From a virus, in IMG/VR virus record IMGVR_UViG_3300030106_005418, positions 1 to 20,928 of that record: DNA of 20,928 bases; one strand, written 5' to 3'. Each line of letters starts with the position of its first letter. The stretch's first letter is position 1. Made by a program: the position numbers and the translations under genes. The notes beneath the pieces are model-generated. The model saw only the letters and a program-made list of their open reading frames with translations. It was not told the DNA's origin and ran no database searches. Shown one piece after another: positions 1 through 6,639 of this stretch.

Positions 1-704
1 AATTAGCTCTTTTAACAGCTACAAGTTCTGCAGTTAATGAAATTACATTAGCTAATGCAGCTACTGGTAATAACCCTACTATTAGTGCAACAGGAGATGA
101 TTCAAACATAGGTATTTCTTTCGCAACAAAAGGAACTGGAGTTATTAAAGCTGAAGATGGCGGTGGATCTGTTTCTGCAGTTAAGATTGCAGGGAAAGAA
201 ACTATGTGGATTCCTGCAGTAGCTATGTATCCAAATTCAACAAACGGATGCGCAGATTTAGCTCAAACAGAATTAAGTAATGGACCAGAATTAAAATCTT
301 TAGATTTTGATAAAGATTCAGATGAATTTGCACAATTTGCTGTTGCATTTCCAAAATCATGGAATGAAGGCACAGTAACTTTTCAAGCATTCTTCACAGC
401 AAACTCAACAAATACAGGCACAACAGCATTTGTTTTACAAGGTGTTGCATTAGCAGACAACGGAGATCTTAATACTGCTTTTGGAACAGCAGTAGGCCCA
501 ACAGCGAAAGCAATGAGTGGAACAGCGAACGATTTAGCAGTTACAGCGGAAAGTGGAGCAGTTACGATAGCAGGCTCACCTAGTACAGATGAGTATGTGT
601 TCTTCCAAATATCAAGAGATGTTTCAGCAGATGATCTAACAGCTGATGCAAAATTATTAGGAATTAAATTATTCTTCACTACAGACGCTGCTAACGACGT
701 ATAA
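1..704 (+). CDS. Phage tail fibre-like virion protein, C-terminal part (5' end outside window)
   Basis: The reading frame is open to the left edge (first full codon at base 3), so 233 residues are visible. An internal Met at 204 should not be taken as the start. The sequence is rich in Ala, Thr, Asn, Gly and Ser, with alternating short beta-type segments and no catalytic motif. This fits a trimeric beta-rich fibre or other distal tail protein. The stretch before base 204 has the Asn/Gly/Thr pattern often seen in fibre shafts of marine phages. The last 165 residues look like a compact C-terminal domain (motifs ELSNGPELKSLDFD and FAVAFPKSWNEG). The next gene starts 12 bases downstream and is an adhesin, which supports a host-recognition module. 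The exact role (fibre shaft, spike or decoration protein) cannot be settled from this fragment. Confidence 0.65.
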   Translation, partial: LALLTATSSAVNEITLANAATGNNPTISATGDDSNIGISFATKGTGVIKAEDGGGSVSAVKIAGKETMWIPAVAMYPNSTNGCADLAQTELSNGPELKSLDFDKDSDEFAQFAVAFPKSWNEGTVTFQAFFTANSTNTGTTAFVLQGVALADNGDLNTAFGTAVGPTAKAMSGTANDLAVTAESGAVTIAGSPSTDEYVFFQISRDVSADDLTADAKLLGIKLFFTTDAANDV

Positions 705-716
705 TAGGAGTAGCGA

Positions 717-1592
717 ATGAGAGATATAAAAAATAAACTTTTTGCGGAAAGTCCAAGAGAAAATAAAAAAAGGCTTAGACCAAGAAGAAAATCCTTTGGT
801 TATCAAGTTTTAGGATTTGGTTCTGGTGGTCTTGTTCCTGTCGAATACAACGTTCAATATTTAGTTGTTGCTGGCGGTGGCGGAGCTGGTTTTGGAGCAT
901 CTGGAAACTATCAATCTGGCGGTGGCGGAGCTGGTGGTTTTAGAAAAATTGATGATAAATCATTTCCCGTTTTTACTTTAACTGATTACCCTATAACTGT
1001 CGGAGCTGGTGGACCAGCTGGTCCTGGAACACCTGACTCTAGTGGAGGATCTGGAGGAGACTCTGTTTTTAGTTCTATAACTTCAGCTGGCGGCGGTAAC
1101 GGAGGAGTACGATCCGGAGGATCCGGAGGATCTGGCGGAGGCGGCGGTGGCGGAGGCCATGGCGGCGGAAGCGGAGATACACCCCCTACATCACCACCAC
1201 AAGGAAATGACGGAGGAGCAGGACACCCTAGTCACTCTCCTGTAGGAAATACAGGCGGCGGTGGAGGCGGCGGCGCTGGCGGAACTGGTAGCGGCGGAAG
1301 TTCTTCTTCAGGCGGCGGTGGCGGATCAGGCTCATCAAATTCAATTACTGGCTCATCTGTAACTTACGCCTCAGGCGGCGCTGGACAACCAGGCCCAGGG
1401 GCAGCTGGAACAAACGGAGAAGGCGACGGAGGTAACGGACAAGGAGCAGGAAACCCAGGAATAGTTGGTGGTAGCGGAATAGTTATTATTAGAAGATTAA
1501 CAGCAAGTTCAGCAACTACTAGCGGATCTGTTACTACTTCAGGTAGTGACACTATTCACAGCTTTACATCAGATGGAGTATACGCAGGATAA
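717..1592 (+). CDS. Glycine-rich phage adhesin / tail tip protein
   Basis: 291 residues. After a basic N-terminus (about residues 1-30, many Arg/Lys) comes a YLVVAGGGGAG entry motif. Long poly-Gly runs follow, broken by beta strands, and the protein closes with SGIVIIRR and a short Thr/Ser-rich end. This order is the hallmark of the phage glycine-rich domain family, related in style to polyglycine-sandwich receptor-binding tips such as T-even gp38. The role is probably host surface recognition at the end of a fibre. The start is supported by AGGAG at 706-710, six bases before the ATG. The coding DNA is locally much richer in G+C than its surroundings because of GGN codons. It contains a 20-bp direct repeat (871-890 and 916-935) and tandem 9-bp units from 1111. 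Family placement is fairly sure; the receptor is unknown. Confidence 0.8.
   Translation: MRDIKNKLFAESPRENKKRLRPRRKSFGYQVLGFGSGGLVPVEYNVQYLVVAGGGGAGFGASGNYQSGGGGAGGFRKIDDKSFPVFTLTDYPITVGAGGPAGPGTPDSSGGSGGDSVFSSITSAGGGNGGVRSGGSGGSGGGGGGGGHGGGSGDTPPTSPPQGNDGGAGHPSHSPVGNTGGGGGGGAGGTGSGGSSSSGGGGGSGSSNSITGSSVTYASGGAGQPGPGAAGTNGEGDGGNGQGAGNPGIVGGSGIVIIRRLTASSATTSGSVTTSGSDTIHSFTSDGVYAG
1111..1137 (+). repeat. Tandem 9-bp repeats in the adhesin gene
   Basis: Two exact copies of GATCCGGAG (1111-1119 and 1120-1128) are followed by a degenerate third (GATCTGGCG, 1129-1137). They encode consecutive Ser-Gly-Gly type units. Together with a 20-bp direct repeat at 871-890 and 916-935, offset by 45 bases (exactly 15 codons), they keep frame. 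In-frame slippage or recombination could therefore lengthen or shorten the glycine-rich domain without breaking the gene. Confidence 0.7.
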
Positions 1593-1594
1593 TT

Positions 1595-1975
1595 ATGGCA
1601 TACTTCGCAAAATTAGATTCTGAAAACAATGTTTTAGGAATTCACACTGTTAGTGAAGCTAATTGTACAAATGATGCAACAAATGTTAGATCAGAAGAAA
1701 CGGGTGTTTCATTTTTAACTAAAGTTCACAAGTGGCCTTACTGGAAAGAATACAAAATAGATGGATCATTAAGAACAAGAGCTGCTGATATAGGTGGCAC
1801 TTACAATACAGAACACGATGCTTTTATTCCACCTAAACCATACCCTTCATGGAATTTTAATACTTCAAGTTTAAACTGGGATCCCCCAGTTGCTAAACCT
1901 ACTACAGGTGGTCCTTATGATTGGGATGAAGATACTCAAGCTTGGGTTCAAGCAGTTGCACCAGGTGCACAATAA
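1595..1975 (+). CDS. Small Trp/Pro-rich tail-associated protein
   Basis: 126 residues, starting two bases after the adhesin stop, with AGGA at 1586-1589 as a plausible ribosome site. The N-terminus (MAYFAKLDSENNVLG) and the later pattern of a GGTYN turn, FIPPKPYPSW, a NWDPP segment and a PYDWDEDTQAW segment match a small protein family common at the end of tail-fibre loci in marine phages, including cyanophages. It contains six Trp (47, 50, 86, 95, 110, 117) and ten Pro, most in the C-terminal 50 residues. No enzyme motif is visible. Its last 28 bases overlap the oppositely oriented methyltransferase gene. The function is unknown; a virion or fibre-tip accessory is likely from context. It is a candidate substrate for the neighbouring halogenase and hydroxylases (speculative). 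Confidence 0.6.
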   Translation: MAYFAKLDSENNVLGIHTVSEANCTNDATNVRSEETGVSFLTKVHKWPYWKEYKIDGSLRTRAADIGGTYNTEHDAFIPPKPYPSWNFNTSSLNWDPPVAKPTTGGPYDWDEDTQAWVQAVAPGAQ

Positions 1976-2673
1976 AAAATATTAAAAACATCTTTTCTAT
2001 TAAAATAGTTTTCATACTTTTCTTCCAACATACCTAAAGTAAAAGTTTTTGCTTCTGAATCTTTCCATTTAGAATATTCTTGTATATTTTTTAAACAAGC
2101 CGTGGCTACATTATCGGTTATATCTTTTACCTCTATAGATTTAAATAAATGTTTGTTTTTATAAAAAGTTTCTAATGTTCTATAGCTACAATCAGTGCAT
2201 ATAAATAGACCATCTGGTTTTAATAATTTAATTACATTTTTTAAAAATTTACTTTGATCTATATATAATGACATAGACTCTACGTTAGTAATAATATCAA
2301 AAGTGTTTTTATCATATGTTAAGTTTTCTGCGTTAGCGACTTTAAAATTTATGTCTTTATGTTTTGATTTTGCATAATCAATATTAACATCTGTAATATC
2401 ACAGCCATATACATCTTTGAAATTAAAGTATTTTTTATAAAGAGCAACACCGCCGCCTCTACCACATCCAACATCTAAAATATTTTTATTGTTGGTATCT
2501 ATGTTTTCTAAAAGTTTTAAATACAAAGAAGCTTCTCTTTTCATAATAAAATCTTTGTCCAATAAATTGGAGACAGGGTCATAACCATGATTCATAAAAT
2601 CATAAAACTTTATTTTATTAAGCAGTTTATTGTGATGTGTGTAGTCAGCTATAATTTGTTTATATTCTATCAT
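1948..2673 (-). CDS. Class I SAM-dependent methyltransferase
   Basis: 241 residues. Motif I, ILDVGCGRGGG, is at residues 65-75. The acidic residue ending strand beta-2 is D92 (YGCDIT). FDIITNVESM (125-134) and LLKPDGLFICTD (150-161) fit the later Rossmann-fold methyltransferase motifs. The FMNHGY-type N-terminus, CGRGGG and NVES resemble the phthiotriol dimycocerosate O-methyltransferase type, which acts on small molecules; the substrate here is unknown. It is the last gene of a three-gene minus-strand operon and its ATG overlaps the upstream stop (ATGA). Its final codons lie antisense to the end of the tail gene, so its C-terminus (APGATA) is encoded by the complement of that gene. It probably works with the halogenase and oxygenases of the same island as a tailoring enzyme. 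Fold assignment is strong, substrate unassigned. Confidence 0.85.
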   Translation of the reverse strand: MIEYKQIIADYTHHNKLLNKIKFYDFMNHGYDPVSNLLDKDFIMKREASLYLKLLENIDTNNKNILDVGCGRGGGVALYKKYFNFKDVYGCDITDVNIDYAKSKHKDINFKVANAENLTYDKNTFDIITNVESMSLYIDQSKFLKNVIKLLKPDGLFICTDCSYRTLETFYKNKHLFKSIEVKDITDNVATACLKNIQEYSKWKDSEAKTFTLGMLEEKYENYFNRKDVFNIFYCAPGATA

Positions 2674-3020
2674 AAATTAAAAAAATACCTTATCAATATG
2701 AACGAACTTATAAATATCCATATGGTGTTAAAAGCAACTAATGTGGGTAAAAGTTTTTGTTCACTAACCCATATTAACAGAGAAGAAGTCATTAATGTTA
2801 TAATATGTGCCCACCAAACTTCTATTTGAAAAAATATAGCAGGTAAAATAACAAACAGTTTACCTGACCAAGCCATTGCCTCTACAACGTTATATCTTTT
2901 TCTCCAATAATCTTTGTGCCACCACATGGAGTAAGAGTCTTTTATTTCTCTCCAACCAACATGATTGTAGATAATTAAAACTAAAACTAACCATAAAATA
3001 AAAGAGGCTAATAAAATCAT
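2670..3020 (-). CDS. Small multi-pass membrane protein of unknown function
   Basis: 116 residues. Hydrophobic stretches at about 2-18, 53-66, 68-85 and 90-112 suggest three or four membrane helices. They are separated by one polar, basic and aromatic loop (about residues 19-50, with Trp, His, Lys and Arg). No known family was recognised. Its ATG overlaps the stop of the upstream oxygenase gene (ATGA, 3017-3020), and its own stop overlaps the methyltransferase start in the same way, so the three genes are probably translationally coupled. Position between two enzymes suggests a membrane anchor, exporter piece or membrane-modifying helper, but nothing in the sequence proves this. Confidence 0.6.
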   Translation of the reverse strand: MILLASFILWLVLVLIIYNHVGWREIKDSYSMWWHKDYWRKRYNVVEAMAWSGKLFVILPAIFFQIEVWWAHIITLMTSSLLIWVSEQKLLPTLVAFNTIWIFISSFILIRYFFNL

Positions 3021-3460
3021 TCAAAGTCCATTGCTAATGTATATCTGTCTAAATTGTAATCTGCCGAAGGAGAGCTATGAGTAATAGAATTGTCAAATAT
3101 AACACAAGAGTTTTCTGGGCAGATAGTCTGTATTTCTTCTTTTTCATCTTTTAAAACAGTCCCTAATTTTGATTTGTTTTGTAACATATAAACAATTGAA
3201 AACGTGCCTGGATGAGTGTGCCAAGACTTAAAATCTCCTGTTGTATAGTTTGCCCAACATTTTAATATAGTTGAATTTTTAGGCATATATTTTTCTAGCT
3301 TTATTAATAATGGATGTGTTGCTACGTTAAAATGAAGGTCTGCATCACTTTGTAAACCAGGGAAATCTTTACCTCTATCATATACTTTAGTTTTAATTAC
3401 ATTAAGCAAAGTGCTTTTTTCAGAGGTAGATAATATGTCGTAATAAACTTTATATTTCAT
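3017..3460 (-). CDS. Fe(II)/2-oxoglutarate-dependent oxygenase (HxH type, 2OG-FeII_Oxy_5-like)
   Basis: 147 residues, short for the family, mostly the double-stranded beta-helix core. A WANYTTGDFKSWHTHPG segment (residues 69-85) gives H81 and H83 as metal-ligand candidates. FDNSITHSSPSA supplies the distal His (H128) and LDRYTLAMDF the 2OG-binding Arg (R139). This order fits the putative 2OG-Fe(II) oxygenase family in which HxH replaces the usual HxD. These enzymes couple 2OG decarboxylation to hydroxylation or related oxidation of a substrate. It is the first gene of the minus-strand arm of the island, reading away from the 3461-3502 gap. No clear Shine-Dalgarno sequence precedes it. The substrate is unknown. 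Confidence 0.75.
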   Translation of the reverse strand: MKYKVYYDILSTSEKSTLLNVIKTKVYDRGKDFPGLQSDADLHFNVATHPLLIKLEKYMPKNSTILKCWANYTTGDFKSWHTHPGTFSIVYMLQNKSKLGTVLKDEKEEIQTICPENSCVIFDNSITHSSPSADYNLDRYTLAMDFE

Positions 3461-3502
3461 GTATTTGCTTATAACTTTATATCGTGTATATATACTATAG
3501 AA
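3461..3502. promoter_or_regulatory. Divergent AT-rich promoter gap of the enzyme island
   Basis: These 42 bases separate two genes reading in opposite directions, so any local promoters for both arms must lie here or inside the genes. On the plus strand TATACT (3491-3496) is a good -10 candidate, with only a weak -35 (CTTATA, 3468-3473, spacer 17). The start point expected about seven bases after the -10 coincides with the ATG at 3503. A perfect 10-bp palindrome GTATATATAC spans 3486-3495. Read on the minus strand it also offers TATA-type -10 boxes. Assignment rests on position and sequence similarity only. Confidence 0.45.
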
Positions 3503-4057
3503 ATGAAAAAGACAATATTATCTGAAACAGCTATTTATACAGGGACCATAGACAGTCCTAAAGGATACGAAATAGACAGAGAAAAAATTAAAAAAGAGGC
3601 TGTCCAAGGATATGTTTTAAATAATAGAAAACACTTTATTGAAAATACTTGGGAGCACAAAGACTACAAATTAATGAGACATATATCTGAGTTAAGATTT
3701 GTAGAGGATTATATAAAAGATTTTTTTAAAATTAAAGCAGGGGCTGTTTTAGAGTCAAAAAATTATTACGTTAATATCTTAGAACATTTAGAACAATCTT
3801 ATTCTCGTAATAATTTAAATCTTAATCACTTATTAGATTCACCAAGCTACACTATGATCTATTGTGTAGATGTTACAGAAAAGTCTTCTTCTATAGTTAT
3901 AGAATATGATGATCATTTAAGAATTAATAAATTACATCAAGTCCCTGTAAAAAATAATATGTTCATAATAATGCCATCAACATTAAGATATTTTATATCT
4001 GAAAATTTATCAGAAGATCCAAACATTTTTATTAACATTAATTATAGAGCAAGATAA
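3503..4057 (+). CDS. Oxygenase-fold (double-stranded beta-helix) protein with probable loss of catalytic residues
   Basis: 184 residues. The C-terminal half has the layout of the 2OG-Fe(II) oxygenase proteins around it. There is a YYVNILEHLEQ strand (about 88-98), a single H109 in LNLNHLLDSPSYTMIYCV, a middle strand ending VPVKNNMFIIMPS (147-159), and a last strand FININYRAR. In the related families the PS-x-L-x-H position carries the distal metal His and the last strand the 2OG-binding Arg; here these are Y163 and about N174. The fold is therefore inferred but activity is doubtful. It leads the plus-strand arm; no ribosome site precedes its ATG, and its TAA shares one base with the next ATG. 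It may be a non-catalytic partner or a substrate-binding protein. Confidence is moderate because similarity was judged by eye. Confidence 0.5.
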   Translation: MKKTILSETAIYTGTIDSPKGYEIDREKIKKEAVQGYVLNNRKHFIENTWEHKDYKLMRHISELRFVEDYIKDFFKIKAGAVLESKNYYVNILEHLEQSYSRNNLNLNHLLDSPSYTMIYCVDVTEKSSSIVIEYDDHLRINKLHQVPVKNNMFIIMPSTLRYFISENLSEDPNIFININYRAR

Positions 4058-4683
4058 TGAATTTAAAACATACCTTTTGGCATTTTCCTAAAGCTTTAAG
4101 CGATAGGTTTTGTAAAGATGTCATAGACTTTTCTACCAAGAGAAAGCCTGTAAAGGGTATAACAGGGATAGTTGGTAATCATAGAGATCAAATGAAAAAC
4201 CCTTTATCAAAAGAAGAGTTTAAAAAAGTTAAAAAGAAAAGAAAGTCAGATATTGTTTGGTTAAACGAGCCATGGATTCATAGAGAGATACTTCCGTTTA
4301 TAAACACTGCAAACGAACAAGCTGAGTGGAATTTTAGTTGGGATCATTCAGAAGAAATACAGTTTACAAAATATAGAAAGGGCCAGTATTATGGTTGGCA
4401 TAGAGATAGCTTTACAGACCCATATCCTGAGGGAAAGTATAGAAAAGGTAAAGTTAGAAAGTTATCAGTTACATGTCAGTTGTCCGACCCTAACGACTAT
4501 GAAGGTGGTAACTTAGAATTAGGTGAGTTAAGCGAAGACATGACTTTAAAAATTTATAAGGCTGAAAAACAAAAGGGTTCAATAACTGTTTTCCCTTCGT
4601 TTGTTTACCATAGGATTACACCAATAACTAAAGGCACCAGATATAGTCTAGTAGTTTGGAATTTAGGAGTGCCATTTAAATGA
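4057..4683 (+). CDS. PKHD-type Fe(II)/2-oxoglutarate dioxygenase
   Basis: 208 residues with a complete facial triad. GWHRDSFTDPYP gives H115 and D117, FPSFVYHRITP gives H185, and KGTRYSLVVWN gives R195 for 2OG binding. The strand LSVTCQLSDPNDYEGGNLEL between them is the signature seen in PKHD/PiuC-like and prolyl-4-hydroxylase-like enzymes. The expected reaction is hydroxylation of a protein residue or small molecule with 2OG and O2. The start overlaps the previous stop by one base (TAATG), and the halogenase start overlaps its own stop, so it is probably co-translated with both. All catalytic residues are intact, so I expect an active enzyme; the substrate is unknown. Confidence 0.85.
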   Translation: MNLKHTFWHFPKALSDRFCKDVIDFSTKRKPVKGITGIVGNHRDQMKNPLSKEEFKKVKKKRKSDIVWLNEPWIHREILPFINTANEQAEWNFSWDHSEEIQFTKYRKGQYYGWHRDSFTDPYPEGKYRKGKVRKLSVTCQLSDPNDYEGGNLELGELSEDMTLKIYKAEKQKGSITVFPSFVYHRITPITKGTRYSLVVWNLGVPFK

Positions 4684-6116
4684 TGAAATCTATTTGTGTA
4701 GTTGGAGGGGGTAGTGCTGGATTAACTTCAGCTATGATACTTAAATCAAGATTTCCAACCATGAAAGTTAAAATAATTAAATCTGATAAGATAGGTATCA
4801 TAGGAGTTGGCGAAGCATCCACAGAACATTGGAGTTATTTTTTGCAGTTCTGTAGCTTAGACTACCTTGAGTGTTTAAGAGAAACGGGAGCAACCTTTAA
4901 GTATGGTGTGTTGTTTAAAGATTGGATGAAACATGATTACTTTAATAATTTAAACAGTCTTATAACAGATACACAAGCAGGTCAGTATTCCATAGCCATG
5001 GCTTACACAATAGCTTATGATTTAAAACCAGAAGAATATACCGACAGTCTAGCTCTACAAAACAAAGTTTATTTTCAAAGTGTGCCCACAAACCAATTTA
5101 ATTTTAATACTTTTAAACTAAACGAATGGTTATTAAAAAAATGTGTTGAAAGAGGCATAGAAATTGTTGACGATGATATTGAAGATATAGTTGTTAAAGA
5201 CAATAAAATTATAAAGTTAAAAGGTAAGCAAGAACATGTTGCTGATTTTTTTGTTGATTGCACAGGTTTTAAAAGACTATTGATTTCTAAATTAGGTGCT
5301 AAGTGGCAATCTTATAAAGAGTATCTGCCTATGAATGAGGCCATTGCTTTTCCGACCAAAGACACAGATGAGTATCCTCCTTACGTTACAGCAAGAGCCA
5401 TGAAAGCTGGTTGGATGTGGAGAACTCCTGTTAGAGGTAGATGGGGAAACGGTTATGTATTTGACAATAGATATATTAATGCTGAAGAAGCACAAAAAGA
5501 ATGCGAAGAATATTTAGGACATAAAATTAAAATTGCTTCTAACATAAAATTTGATGCTGGCAGTTTAGACAAACCTTGGCAAGGTAATTGTATTGCTTTG
5601 GGTCTGAGCTCTAGTTTCGTAGAACCATTAGAGGCAACATCAATTGGTTTTGGTATTAATCAATGTTTTTTATTTATACATATGTTGCTAAACTACGATC
5701 AACATATTATAGATGATTACAACGAAGACTTTCAATATTTGATAGAGAACGTTAGAGATTACGTAATTATTCATTACATGGTAGATAAAAAAGATTCACC
5801 TTTTTGGAAAGAATTAAAATTAAACCTACCAGATTCTTTAAAGAAAAATTTAGCTATTTGGAAGAATCGACTTCCTATGCAAATAGATTTTAAAAGTAAA
5901 TACTGTTTATTTTATCCTAATAACTATTCTTTAATATTAAAAGAAATAGGGTTTTTTGATAAACAAAAAATAAAAGAAGAATACGAAATGTTGCCAAAAG
6001 AACTTAAAAAATGGTGTGAGTCTAAGATGAAATTTCAAAAGCAAAGACTTAACGATAGAGGTATGTGGATAAGTCACAAGAGTTTTTTAGAGAGCTTAAC
6101 AAATGAAAGTAATTAA
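4680..6116 (+). CDS. Flavin-dependent tryptophan-halogenase-family enzyme
   Basis: 478 residues, near the usual length. An N-terminal FAD-binding Rossmann motif GGGSAG is at residues 9-14. The GVGEAS segment (42-47) follows. A FKYGVLFKDW segment (73-82) carries the presumed catalytic Lys (K74, matching K79 of PrnA/RebH). The halogenase motif WxWxxP is present as WMWRTP (245-250, Thr replacing the common Ile). FVEPLEATS (313-321) carries the active-site Glu (E318, matching E346/E357). The expected chemistry is FADH2- and O2-dependent halide oxidation to hypohalous acid, delivered through the Lys to an electron-rich substrate. A marine cyanophage enzyme of this family (VirX1 of phage Syn10) is known to halogenate, preferring iodide. 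No flavin reductase is in the window. ATG codons at 4680 and 4683 are both possible starts. Confidence 0.9.
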   Translation: MMKSICVVGGGSAGLTSAMILKSRFPTMKVKIIKSDKIGIIGVGEASTEHWSYFLQFCSLDYLECLRETGATFKYGVLFKDWMKHDYFNNLNSLITDTQAGQYSIAMAYTIAYDLKPEEYTDSLALQNKVYFQSVPTNQFNFNTFKLNEWLLKKCVERGIEIVDDDIEDIVVKDNKIIKLKGKQEHVADFFVDCTGFKRLLISKLGAKWQSYKEYLPMNEAIAFPTKDTDEYPPYVTARAMKAGWMWRTPVRGRWGNGYVFDNRYINAEEAQKECEEYLGHKIKIASNIKFDAGSLDKPWQGNCIALGLSSSFVEPLEATSIGFGINQCFLFIHMLLNYDQHIIDDYNEDFQYLIENVRDYVIIHYMVDKKDSPFWKELKLNLPDSLKKNLAIWKNRLPMQIDFKSKYCLFYPNNYSLILKEIGFFDKQKIKEEYEMLPKELKKWCESKMKFQKQRLNDRGMWISHKSFLESLTNESN

Positions 6117-6639
6117 AAATTATATAACAAAAGAAGAATTAAACACAATCAAACAAACCTTAGAGAGCCCTGCTTTTCCTTGGTATTGTAATCATGATAT
6201 TACTCCCAATACTTACAAACTGCCTTCATACAGATTCAAATTTGGAAAGGAAGAGAATAAAAAATCATACTTAAGAAACTTTCAATTTACCCATACTTTT
6301 TACATTAACTATAATATTAGTAGCAGCACTTATTTTAATATACTTAATCCAATTCTTAAAAAATTAAATCCTCACGCTTTAATAAGAATTAAAGCTAATC
6401 TCAGGCCCTACACAGAAAAACCTCATCAAACAGGATGGCATATAGATAATGAAGTACCTAGTGCTAAAACCGCTATTTTTTATGTTAACACTAACAATGG
6501 CTATACGTTATTTAAGAATAAAAAAATAATTAAATCGGAAGAAAATAAAATAGTTGTGTTTGATAGTAAACTTCAACATTGTGGTATGTCTAGCACTGAC
6601 ACTAAATACAGAATGGTAATTAATTTTAATTATGTCTAA
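6103..6639 (+). CDS. Fe(II)/2-oxoglutarate-dependent oxygenase (phage HxD...H...R type)
   Basis: 178 residues. QTGWHIDNEVPSAKTAIFYV provides H113 and D115. NNGYTLF marks the beta-hairpin typical of the viral and marine bacterial members. FDSKLQHCG gives H159, and KYRMVINFNY gives R170. The triad and 2OG-binding Arg are thus complete and an active dioxygenase is expected. The start lies 14 bases inside the end of the halogenase gene, and the next gene starts 8 bases before its own stop, giving tight coupling in the plus-strand arm. The substrate is unknown; the fold resembles enzymes acting on protein side chains or small polar metabolites. Confidence 0.82.
   Translation: MKVIKNYITKEELNTIKQTLESPAFPWYCNHDITPNTYKLPSYRFKFGKEENKKSYLRNFQFTHTFYINYNISSSTYFNILNPILKKLNPHALIRIKANLRPYTEKPHQTGWHIDNEVPSAKTAIFYVNTNNGYTLFKNKKIIKSEENKIVVFDSKLQHCGMSSTDTKYRMVINFNYV

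Noticed and set aside
204-206. ATG at 204 as the start of the first gene
   Set aside because: The frame continues open to the left edge with the same fibre-like composition and no ribosome site precedes it.
1364-1552. Minus-strand Pro-rich open frame in the adhesin gene
   Set aside because: It is the complement of glycine codons; Pro-rich shadows are expected there.
1957-1969. Small hairpin TGCAC-CAG-GTGCA near the convergent gene ends, possible terminator
   Set aside because: The stem is only five pairs, lies inside both coding ends and is followed by A-rich, not T-rich, sequence on the plus strand.
2587-2829. Plus-strand open frame of 80 codons
   Set aside because: It is antisense to both the methyltransferase and the membrane protein genes, which have clear motifs and coupled starts.
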